In this document: piece after piece, positions 1-7,662 of the stretch
Numbering within the stretch: position 1 is the stretch's first letter
How the letters are laid out: each line of letters opens with the position of its first letter
Assembly (NCBI GenBank): GCA_017435305.1
Contig: JAFSFH010000025.1
Coordinates: 1-12,313 of the forward strand
Length of the DNA stretch: 12,313 bases
Origin: Clostridia bacterium
Lineage (GTDB): Bacteria > Bacillota_A > Clostridia > Oscillospirales > Acutalibacteraceae
Direction: 5' to 3'
Translations under genes and position numbers: made by a program
Notes under the pieces: model-generated
The model's database searches: none
What the model saw: the letters and a program-made list of their open reading frames with translations, nothing else
What the model was told of the DNA's origin: nothing

Positions 1-16
1 GAGTAAAACGCGCAAA

Positions 17-64
17 CTCCCTCAGTCACGGCTTCGCCGTGACAGCTCCCTCAAAGAGGGAGCC
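17..64 (+). repeat. Palindromic dispersed repeat, family A, copy 1
   Basis: Two adjacent hairpins: GTCACGGC (25-32) pairs with GCCGTGAC (36-43), and GCTCCCTC (45-52) pairs with GAGGGAGC (56-63). The layout CTCCCYCAGTC, hairpin, GACAGCYCCCTC, short loop, GAGGGRGCC recurs at 3298-3350 and, inverted, at 3229-3279. Stem sequences differ between copies but remain self-complementary, so the fold rather than the exact sequence is kept. No ORF is associated. It looks like a small non-autonomous REP/MITE-like element. Confidence 0.75.
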
Positions 65-90
65 CATTCCTATCCAACCTCGTCACCACA

Positions 91-142
91 CCGTAGGGGC
101 GAACTGTGTTCGCCCGCAGGCGTTCAAAGAACGCCCCTACGG
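91..142 (+). repeat. Palindromic dispersed repeat, family B, copy 1
   Basis: An imperfect palindrome whose outer arms CCGTAGGGGCG (91-101) and CGCCCCTACGG (132-142) are exactly complementary. Its first 27 bases (91-117) recur identically at 3146-3172 on the far side of ppdK. The inner hairpin (CGTTC/GAACG around 121-133) differs between the copies but stays complementary. It is non-coding and behaves as a dispersed intergenic palindrome. Confidence 0.75.
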
Positions 143-158
143 CTTCTACCACCCACTG

Positions 159-222
159 TCATTGCTCATTCCTCACTCCTCATCACTCATTTCTCATCCC
201 CTCTGCCCCCTCCTTTCCCCCT
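159..222. repeat. Pyrimidine-rich low-complexity tract
   Basis: An almost pure C/T strand built from degenerate CTCAT/CTCCT units (CTCATTCCTCACTCCTCATC and onward), ending in runs of C. It contains no gene. Such polypyrimidine tracts can adopt triplex structures, but no function can be read from the sequence. Positions 223-310, between it and the ppdK promoter, are AT-rich with no recognisable feature. Confidence 0.5.
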
Positions 223-310
223 AAAAATTATCAATATTGACCGAAAACCATTCCCAAAAATGTTAAAAAATGCACAATTCGTAGTATTTGTAAAAAAATA
301 AAAAAAGTAG

Positions 311-339
311 TGGAAATATTGAAATACTTCTGTTATAAT
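311..339 (+). promoter_or_regulatory. Probable sigma-A promoter of ppdK
   Basis: A perfect -10 box TATAAT lies at 334-339 and is preceded by TGT, giving an extended -10 (TG at 331-332). A weak -35, TGGAAA, lies at 311-316 with 17 bp spacing, and AT-rich DNA lies upstream. Transcription would start near 346, leaving a leader of about 97 nt before the ATG at 443. Confidence 0.75.
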
Positions 340-344
340 ATTAA

Positions 345-408
345 GCGGCTTTGCGGACGCGATGGGCAGGACGGGTAAAACCTCGAACGCCCTGCCCCGA
401 ACGCAAAG
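345..408 (+). promoter_or_regulatory. Structured 5' leader of ppdK
   Basis: The untranslated leader can form nested helices: CTTTGCG (349-355) with CGCAAAG (402-408), enclosing GGGCAGG (364-370) with CCTGCCC (391-397), plus a small inner hairpin GGT/ACC (374-382). An A/U-rich linker then leads to the Shine-Dalgarno GGAGG at 430-434, 8 bases before the ATG. It does not match a riboswitch class that I recognise. A role in mRNA stability or translation control is inference. Confidence 0.45.
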
Positions 409-442
409 AAAAATCTGAAAAATTTTGTTGGAGGTAAAAAAC

Positions 443-3067
443 ATGAGTCACAAGTATGTCTACCTGTTCAGCGAAGGCGACGCCAGCATGCGCGAGCTGC
501 TGGGCGGTAAGGGCGCCAACCTGGCCGAGATGACCAAGATCGGTCTGCCCGTTCCCCAGGGTTTCACCGTTTCCACCGAGGCCTGCACCCAGTACTATGA
601 GGACGGCCGCAAGATCAACGATGAGATCAAAGCTCAGATCATGGAGCACATCGACAAGATGGAGGGTATCACCGGCAAGAAGTTCGGCGATCTGGAGAAC
701 CCCCTGCTGGTTTCCGTTCGTTCCGGTGCCCGCGCTTCCATGCCCGGTATGATGGACACCATCCTGAACCTGGGTCTGAACGAGGAAGTGGTCGAGACCA
801 TGGCTGCCAAGTCCGGCAACGCTCGTTGGGCTTACGACTGCTATCGCCGTTTCATCCAGATGTACTCCGACGTCGTTATGGAGGTCGGTAAGAAGTACTT
901 CGAGGAGCTCATCGACGAGATGAAGGAGAAGAAGGGTGTCACTCAGGACGTCGACCTGACCGCCGAGGACCTGAAGGAGCTGGCTTGCCAGTTCAAGGCC
1001 GAGTACAAGAACAAGATCGGCTCTGACTTCCCCACCGATCCCAAGGAGCAGCTGATGGGCGCCGTCGAGGCCGTGTTCCGTTCCTGGGACAACCCCCGTG
1101 CTAACGTTTACCGCCGTGACAACGATATCCCCTATTCCTGGGGTACTGCCGTTAACGTGCAGATGATGGCCTTTGGTAACATGGGCGACAACTGCGGTAC
1201 CGGCGTTGCTTTCACCCGTGACCCCGCCACCGGCGAGCCCGGTCTGATGGGCGAGTTCCTGACCAACGCTCAGGGCGAAGACGTGGTGGCCGGCGTTCGT
1301 ACTCCCATGCCCATCGCCGAGATGGCTGAGAAGTTCCCCGAGGCCTTTAAGCAGTTCAACGAGGTCTGCGCCATTCTGGAGGACCACTACCGCGATATGC
1401 AGGATATGGAGTTCACCGTCGAGGACGGCAAGCTGTATATGCTGCAGACCCGTAACGGTAAGCGTACCGCTAAGGCCGCTCTGAAGATCGCCTGCGACCT
1501 GGTGGACGAGGGCATGATCGACAAGAAGCAGGCTGTGGCTATGATCGATCCCCGTAACCTGGATACCCTGCTGCATCCCCAGTTCGACCAGAAGGCTCTG
1601 AAGGCCGCTACCCCCGCCGGTAAGGGTCTGGGCGCTTCTCCCGGCGCTGCTTGCGGTAAGGTCGTGTTCACCGCTGAGGACGCCGAGGCTTGGAACGAGC
1701 GCGGCGAGAAGGTTATTCTGGTTCGTCTGGAGACCTCTCCTGAGGATATCACCGGTATGAAGGCTTCTCAGGGCATTCTGACCGTCCGTGGCGGTATGAC
1801 CTCCCACGCCGCCGTTGTGGCCCGTGGTATGGGTACCTGCTGCGTGTCCGGTTGCGGTGACATCAAGATGGACGAGGAGAACAAGCAGTTCACTCTGGCC
1901 GGCAAGACCTACGTTGAGGGCGATTACATCTCCATCGACGGTTCCACCGGTAACATCTACGACGGCATCATCCCCACCGTTGACGCTGAGATCGCCGGCG
2001 AGTTCGGCCGCATCATGACTTGGGCTGATGAGTTCCGCACCCTGAAGGTTCGTACCAACGCTGACACCCCCGCCGACGCTAAGAAGGCTCGTGAGCTGGG
2101 CGCCGAGGGTATCGGTCTGTGCCGTACTGAGCATATGTTCTTCGAGGCCGATCGTATCGCCGCTTTCCGCGAGATGATCTGCGCCGACACCGTTGAGGAG
2201 CGCGAGGCCGCTCTGGAGAAGATCCTGCCCTATCAGCAGGGTGACTTCGAGAAGCTGTACGAGGCTCTGGAGGGCAACCCCGTTTGCATCCGCTTCCTGG
2301 ATCCCCCTCTGCACGAGTTCGTTCCCACTGAGGAGGCCGACATCGCTGCTCTGGCCGCTGCTCAGGGTAAGACCGTTGCCGATATCAAGGCTCTGATCGC
2401 TTCTCTGCACGAGTTCAACCCCATGATGGGTCACCGTGGCTGCCGTCTGGCTGTCACCTATCCCGAGATCGCCAAGATGCAGACCTCTGCCGTTATCCGC
2501 GCCGCTATCAACGTCAAGAAGAATCATCCCGATTGGAACATCGTTCCCGAGATTATGATTCCCCTGACCGGCGAGGTTAAGGAGCTGAAGTACGTTAAGA
2601 ACGTTGTGGTTGCCACCGCTGACGCTGAGATCGCCGCTGCCGGCGTGGAGCTGAAGTACGAGGTCGGTACCATGATGGAGATCCCCCGTGCCTGCCTGAC
2701 CGCCGACGCCATCGCCTCTGAGGCTGAGTTCTTCTGCTTCGGTACCAACGACCTGACCCAGATGACCTTCGGCTTCTCCCGTGACGACGCCGGTAAGTTC
2801 CTGTCCGCTTACTACGACACCAAGATCTACGAGAACGATCCCTTCGCTAAGCTGGATCAGACCGGTGTTGGTCAGCTGATGGAGATGGCCGTGACCAAGG
2901 GTAAGGCTGTCCGTCCCTCCATCCACTGCGGTATCTGCGGTGAGCATGGCGGCGACCCCGTGTCCGTCGAGTTCTGCCACAAGATTGGCCTGGACTATGT
3001 GTCCTGCTCTCCCTTCCGCGTGCCGATCGCCCGTCTGGCCGCCGCTCAGGCTGCTATCAAGGGCTAA
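443..3067 (+). CDS. ppdK: Pyruvate, phosphate dikinase
   Basis: Catalyses pyruvate + ATP + Pi <-> PEP + AMP + PPi in the cytoplasm. In anaerobic Clostridia it serves as a PPi-linked glycolytic enzyme or makes PEP for gluconeogenesis. The 874-residue product has the usual length. Visible parts in order: N-terminal ATP-grasp nucleotide-binding region (roughly 1-340, including GGKGANLAEM and RSGARASMPGMMDT), the phosphohistidine swivel domain with GGMTSHAAVVARG (catalytic His455), and the PEP/pyruvate-binding barrel (about 520-874) ending in SIHCGICGEHGGDP (catalytic Cys at about 832). The ATG at 443 is chosen over an in-frame TTG at 425 because GGAGG sits 8 bases upstream and the family begins here (MSHKYVYLF). 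Codon use is strongly biased, suggesting high expression. It has its own promoter, leader and terminator, and no PDRP-type regulatory kinase gene is nearby. Identity is essentially certain. Confidence 0.98.
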   Translation: MSHKYVYLFSEGDASMRELLGGKGANLAEMTKIGLPVPQGFTVSTEACTQYYEDGRKINDEIKAQIMEHIDKMEGITGKKFGDLENPLLVSVRSGARASMPGMMDTILNLGLNEEVVETMAAKSGNARWAYDCYRRFIQMYSDVVMEVGKKYFEELIDEMKEKKGVTQDVDLTAEDLKELACQFKAEYKNKIGSDFPTDPKEQLMGAVEAVFRSWDNPRANVYRRDNDIPYSWGTAVNVQMMAFGNMGDNCGTGVAFTRDPATGEPGLMGEFLTNAQGEDVVAGVRTPMPIAEMAEKFPEAFKQFNEVCAILEDHYRDMQDMEFTVEDGKLYMLQTRNGKRTAKAALKIACDLVDEGMIDKKQAVAMIDPRNLDTLLHPQFDQKALKAATPAGKGLGASPGAACGKVVFTAEDAEAWNERGEKVILVRLETSPEDITGMKASQGILTVRGGMTSHAAVVARGMGTCCVSGCGDIKMDEENKQFTLAGKTYVEGDYISIDGSTGNIYDGIIPTVDAEIAGEFGRIMTWADEFRTLKVRTNADTPADAKKARELGAEGIGLCRTEHMFFEADRIAAFREMICADTVEEREAALEKILPYQQGDFEKLYEALEGNPVCIRFLDPPLHEFVPTEEADIAALAAAQGKTVADIKALIASLHEFNPMMGHRGCRLAVTYPEIAKMQTSAVIRAAINVKKNHPDWNIVPEIMIPLTGEVKELKYVKNVVVATADAEIAAAGVELKYEVGTMMEIPRACLTADAIASEAEFFCFGTNDLTQMTFGFSRDDAGKFLSAYYDTKIYENDPFAKLDQTGVGQLMEMAVTKGKAVRPSIHCGICGEHGGDPVSVEFCHKIGLDYVSCSPFRVPIARLAAAQAAIKG

Positions 3068-3094
3068 TCTGAACCATCAGATTTATAGCGCATA

Positions 3095-3128
3095 AAAAAT
3101 CCCCGTGGAGCAATCCACGGGGATTTTT
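3095..3128 (+). terminator. Rho-independent terminator of ppdK
   Basis: A perfect 15-bp stem, AAAAATCCCCGTGGA (3095-3109) with its complement at 3114-3128, has the loop GCAA and a closing T run. It starts 27 bp after the ppdK stop codon. The A run on the left arm means it could also work on the opposite strand, but no minus-strand gene ends here. Confidence 0.92.
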
Positions 3129-3145
3129 GTATCCTTGGAAAGAAG

Positions 3146-3195
3146 CCGTAGGGGCGAACTGTGTTCGCCCGCGGGCGGTCGATGACCGCCCCTAC
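3146..3195 (+). repeat. Palindromic dispersed repeat, family B, copy 2
   Basis: The first 27 bases (3146-3172) are identical to 91-117. The outer arms GTAGGGGCG and the complementary CGCCCCTAC close the element, and an inner hairpin GGCGGTC/GACCGCC (3174-3190) replaces the inner hairpin of copy 1. It has the same orientation as copy 1, so the two form direct repeats bracketing ppdK. Confidence 0.75.
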
Positions 3196-3200
3196 ATCTC

Positions 3201-3216
3201 CGCCGAAAAATCGGCG
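3201..3216. repeat. Small hairpin beside the repeat cluster
   Basis: CGCCGA (3201-3206) pairs with TCGGCG (3211-3216) around an AAAA loop. Its right arm runs into the 14-bp sequence ATCGGCGGGATGTT (3210-3223), which recurs at 3366-3379. No U run follows, so it is not a typical terminator. Confidence 0.45.
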
Positions 3217-3228
3217 GGATGTTCGTTT

Positions 3229-3279
3229 GCCTCCCTCTGACGAGGGAGGTGGATTTTGCGAAGCAAAAGACGGAGGGAG
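3229..3279 (-). repeat. Palindromic dispersed repeat, family A, inverted copy
   Basis: Read on the minus strand this has the same layout as the copy at 17-64: CTCCCTCCGTC, a hairpin (TTTTGC at 3254-3259 with GCAAAA at 3263-3268), then the stem CCTCCCTC (3230-3237) with GAGGGAGG (3242-3249). It faces the plus-strand copy at 3298-3350, so the pair forms one larger inverted structure. Confidence 0.7.
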
Positions 3280-3297
3280 AGATGCTTGCACATTTCT

Positions 3298-3350
3298 CTC
3301 CCCCAGTCAAAAATCAAAGATTTTTGACAGCCCCCTCGTCAGAGGGGGCC
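3298..3350 (+). repeat. Palindromic dispersed repeat, family A, copy 3
   Basis: GTCAAAAATC (3306-3315) pairs with GATTTTTGAC (3319-3328), and GCCCCCTC (3330-3337) pairs with GAGGGGGC (3342-3349). The order and flanking words match the copy at 17-64, but both stems have changed sequence on both arms together. It is followed by an AT-rich, gene-free stretch (3385-3498) leading to the pckA promoter. Confidence 0.7.
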
Positions 3351-3498
3351 TTGGGGTGTCGCGCTATCGGCGGGATGTTTTGTCGTCGTTTATAAGCAAC
3401 GAGTCAATTCATAAAACCCAGTCACAGAATCATAATAATCAGATTAATAATATCCAAAATACAGACGAGAATTGTAACAAAATATTCAAAAACAACAA

Positions 3499-3527
3499 TT
3501 GATTTTCTCCCATAAATATGGTATACT
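3499..3527 (+). promoter_or_regulatory. Probable sigma-A promoter of pckA
   Basis: A -35 box TTGATT (3499-3504) and a -10 box TATACT (3522-3527) are separated by exactly 17 bp, with TG at 3519-3520 giving an extended -10. Expected transcription start is near 3534, leaving a leader of about 37 nt. The AT-rich DNA upstream could act as an UP element. Confidence 0.82.
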
Positions 3528-3570
3528 GATTTTGATTTCGAATAAAATTTCCCAAGAAGGAGAATGCACT

Positions 3571-5169
<1,599 letters not shown>

Positions 5170-5210
5170 ACCTTACGCTTTCATATAATAACCCTTATAT
5201 ATTATACAAG

Positions 5211-5240
5211 AAAACCCCCGGCAACGCTGCCGGGGGTTTT
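5211..5240. terminator. Bidirectional terminator between pckA and the GH2 gene
   Basis: A 13-bp stem, AAAACCCCCGGCA (5211-5223) with TGCCGGGGGTTTT (5228-5240), has the loop ACGC. T runs follow the stem on both strands. It lies 41 bp after the pckA stop and 12 bp beyond the stop of the convergent glycosidase, so it probably serves both. Confidence 0.92.
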
Positions 5241-5252
5241 ACTTATGCTCAA

Positions 5253-7511
5253 TTACTTTTTAGGGGCTTTGATCTTGTTCAGCTTCTTGTTGATATCCAG
5301 CAGCTGCTCCTTGGTGAACTTCACGTCCATCATACCGCCCATCAGGGTGAACAGACGCAGCGCGGTAAAGCCGCCCATCATGCTCATCATATCGGCATTG
5401 ATCTCGAAACCCATGGCCTCCATCTTGGGGGCCTCGCCGTCCTTGCCCTTGCCGCCCAGCATCTTGCCCATCATACCCATAAACAGCATCTTGCCCTGGA
5501 GGGTGGAGATGATGTCGCTCATCTTGTCGTTGAGGGACAGATAGCCTTCGGGAGCGTCGATGTCGAACCAGTTGAGGACAGCGCCCTTCTCCTTCAGACG
5601 GTACTCCTCGTTGAAGGTGTCCACCTTGCGGATGAGGCTCTCGTCGGTGCAGTCGCCCGCCACCGCCTTCAGCACGGTCTCGCCGCTGTTGGGCACGTCA
5701 AAATAGAAGAAGTGGTCGGGAGCCTCTTTCACGCCCAGGGACACGCCGTTGGCGAACAGCTCCACCGCCGGCAGGTTGGAGTATACGGTGACGCGGGTCA
5801 CGTCCTCCACGCGGTCGATGTACCGCTTGCCGCACAGGTGGACAAAGGGCTCGTCGGACAGCCACGCCTTGTAGGCGTAGAAGGAATCCTTCTTATACTT
5901 ACGGTCGAAGGTCATCAGACCCTTGTGGTTCTGACCGTCCTCGCCGCCCTCGTTACGGGCGTCGGCACCGAAGTCAAACATATTCCATACGTGGGTGGCC
6001 CACATATACTTGCGGGTGAACAGCTGACGGATCAGCTCCTCGTGGTAATAGGCCTGATACTCCTCGGTATAGTCGCCCTGCTTGGGGTCGGAGGTGTGCC
6101 AGTTCAGCGCCTCACAGCCGTACTCGGAGCAACCGATGGGGATGGTGGGATGGGTGGCGTGGAACTTATCGAACCAGGGACCGTTCATAGAGGTCTCGCC
6201 GCCGTACCAGCCGAAATAGTGGTTGTAGGACACCACGTCGGGGATCTGCAGATAGGGATCGTCCGTCTTGCACATAGACACCGCGGCAATGGTGGTCAGA
6301 CGGGTCTTATCCATCTCGTGACACAGGTCGTTGAGGATATTATGGTTCTCCAGCAGGTCGTCGGTGCTGCCGCCGATGGTGATCTCGTTGGACAGACCCC
6401 ACACCACGATGGAGGGGTGGTTGTAGTTCTGGGAGATGAGCTCCTTCATCTGGTTGACGGTGTTCTCACGACCGCCGGGCATATGGCGGGAGATATAGGG
6501 GATCTCCGCCCAGATGACCAGACCGTACTCATCGCACAGGTCGTAGAAATACTGATCGTGCTGATAGTGGGCCAGACGGATGGTGGTGGCACCCAGCTCG
6601 TAGATGAACTCGATGTCCTCCTTATGATGCTCGGGCAACAGAGCGTTACCCAGACCCCAGCGATCCTGGTGACGGGACACGCCCCGCAGGGGATACTCCT
6701 CACCGTTGAGGATAAAGCCGTTGTCGGGGTCGATCTCAAAGGTGCGGCAGCCGAAGCGGGTGCACACGTTGTCAATGACCTCGCCGTCCTCCATCAGCTC
6801 TGCCTCACAGCAGTACAGATAGGGATCCTTACGGCCGTGCCACAGGTGCACGTTGGGGATGGTCAGCTCCACGGAGGTGTCAGCCGACTCCACGGTGGCG
6901 ATGACCTTCTCCTCGGCGTCATAGACGGTGTAGCGGACGGTCTGACCCATCTTGCTGTCGGTGACGTAGGTGTCCACCTTAACGGTAGCGTCGGCGCCGT
7001 TGATCACGGGGGTGACGGCGATACCGGGCGCGCCGTAGAAGTCCAGGTCAAAGTGGCTCTCGGGCACGCAGATCAGGTTCACGTCGCGGTACATACCGCC
7101 GTAGAAGGTAAAATCGGCGGTCTGGGGATAAACGGTCTCATTGGCGCTGTTATCCACCGCCACCACCAGCAGGTTGTTGACCTCCAGCGCATCGGTCAGG
7201 TTAACGCGCCAGGTGGAATAGCCGCCGTCGTGGTGCGCCAGATGCTTACCGTTCAGGTAAACGTCGGCAGAGGAATTGGTGCCCCGCAGCTCCAGATAAT
7301 ACCGATCCGCCGTGGGCAGGTCGGCCTTGCTGATGCTCTTGGCGTAATAGGCGGTGCCGCGATAGTAATCGTTGTCACCGTCCTGACCGTCGATGGCATT
7401 CCAGCAGTGGGGGATGTTGACGAAATCCCACTTACTGTCAATGGCGGTGGGGATGGCGTCCGCCATCTTCGTAAAAGCCCATTTGCGATTCAGACTCAAT
7501 ACAGTTCTCAT
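5253..7511 (-). CDS. Glycoside hydrolase family 2, probable beta-glucuronidase
   Basis: A retaining exo-glycosidase of 752 residues with no signal peptide, hence cytoplasmic. Order: N-terminal jelly-roll sugar-binding domain (about 10-170), Ig-like sandwich (about 175-270), TIM barrel (about 270-560) with acid/base Glu376 in GLSNEI and nucleophile Glu463 in CSEYG, a second Ig-like domain (about 568-635, TRVTVYSNLPAVELFANG), and a 96-residue methionine-rich tail domain (657-752). Asn528-His-Lys530 in GQNHKGLMTFDR sits where E. coli GUS has the N-x-K motif that holds the glucuronate carboxylate, and NHYFGWY resembles the GUS aglycone region. Some GH2 beta-galactosidases also carry an N-x-K here, so the substrate call leans on uxaC and the transporter. 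The start at 7511 is chosen for GGAGG upstream and the family start MRTVLSLNRKW. GH2 is certain; glucuronidase is likely. Confidence 0.9.
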   Translation of the reverse strand: MRTVLSLNRKWAFTKMADAIPTAIDSKWDFVNIPHCWNAIDGQDGDNDYYRGTAYYAKSISKADLPTADRYYLELRGTNSSADVYLNGKHLAHHDGGYSTWRVNLTDALEVNNLLVVAVDNSANETVYPQTADFTFYGGMYRDVNLICVPESHFDLDFYGAPGIAVTPVINGADATVKVDTYVTDSKMGQTVRYTVYDAEEKVIATVESADTSVELTIPNVHLWHGRKDPYLYCCEAELMEDGEVIDNVCTRFGCRTFEIDPDNGFILNGEEYPLRGVSRHQDRWGLGNALLPEHHKEDIEFIYELGATTIRLAHYQHDQYFYDLCDEYGLVIWAEIPYISRHMPGGRENTVNQMKELISQNYNHPSIVVWGLSNEITIGGSTDDLLENHNILNDLCHEMDKTRLTTIAAVSMCKTDDPYLQIPDVVSYNHYFGWYGGETSMNGPWFDKFHATHPTIPIGCSEYGCEALNWHTSDPKQGDYTEEYQAYYHEELIRQLFTRKYMWATHVWNMFDFGADARNEGGEDGQNHKGLMTFDRKYKKDSFYAYKAWLSDEPFVHLCGKRYIDRVEDVTRVTVYSNLPAVELFANGVSLGVKEAPDHFFYFDVPNSGETVLKAVAGDCTDESLIRKVDTFNEEYRLKEKGAVLNWFDIDAPEGYLSLNDKMSDIISTLQGKMLFMGMMGKMLGGKGKDGEAPKMEAMGFEINADMMSMMGGFTALRLFTLMGGMMDVKFTKEQLLDINKKLNKIKAPKK

Positions 7512-7544
7512 AGGTGTATACCTCCATCCGAAATTGATAGACTC

Positions 7545-7587
7545 ATTATACCACAGTTGTCCCAAAAAGTGTGGAAACTGTGTAAAC
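7545..7587 (-). promoter_or_regulatory. Promoter and possible operator of the GH2 gene
   Basis: On the minus strand a perfect TATAAT occupies 7545-7550, but the -35 position (CACACT, 7568-7573) is poor, as in activator-dependent promoters. The region holds an inverted repeat CACAGTT (7552-7558)/AACTGTG (7576-7582) and a near-direct repeat GTGGAAAC (7571-7578)/GTGTAAAC (7580-7587) over the -35 area. Binding of the nearby AraC-family protein is a guess. Confidence 0.6.
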
Positions 7588-7593
7588 TTTTTT

Positions 7594-7629
7594 AAAAATA
7601 TCACCCTGCCGGAAAACCGACAGGGTGAT
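7594..7629 (-). terminator. Rho-independent terminator of the GPH transporter
   Basis: Read on the minus strand, a 13-bp stem with one G-U pair (ATCACCCTGTCGG and CCGGCAGGGTGAT, loop TTTT) is followed by ATTTTT. It begins 33 bp after the transporter stop and precedes the GH2 promoter, so the two minus-strand genes appear to be separate or only partly coupled transcription units. Confidence 0.85.
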
Positions 7630-7662
7630 ACGGCAAAACGATGCTATGGGATAGGGGGATGA

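Noticed and set aside
39..224. A 61-codon frame at the left edge
   Set aside because: It translates hairpin repeats and a polypyrimidine tract; composition is not protein-like.
341..2980. An 879-codon open frame antisense to ppdK
   Set aside because: It mirrors strongly biased codons of a certain gene, has no family resemblance, and is repetitive in Leu, Gly, Val and His. It is a shadow of ppdK.
3201..3350. CRISPR-like array of short repeats
   Set aside because: The repeats are inverted, differ in stem sequence, and have no regular spacers or cas genes.
3161..3502. A 113-codon plus-strand frame across the ppdK-pckA gap
   Set aside because: It runs through palindromic repeats and into the pckA promoter, has no good ribosome site, and its start lies in a dispersed repeat.
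5712..7595. A 627-codon plus-strand frame over the GH2 gene
   Set aside because: The minus-strand GH2 protein has catalytic motifs and a ribosome site; the antisense product is low-complexity Val/Gly/Leu/His.
7512..7604. Longer N-terminus for the GH2 protein starting at 7604
   Set aside because: The extension would translate the promoter and operator region; the ATG at 7511 has a good Shine-Dalgarno and matches the family start.
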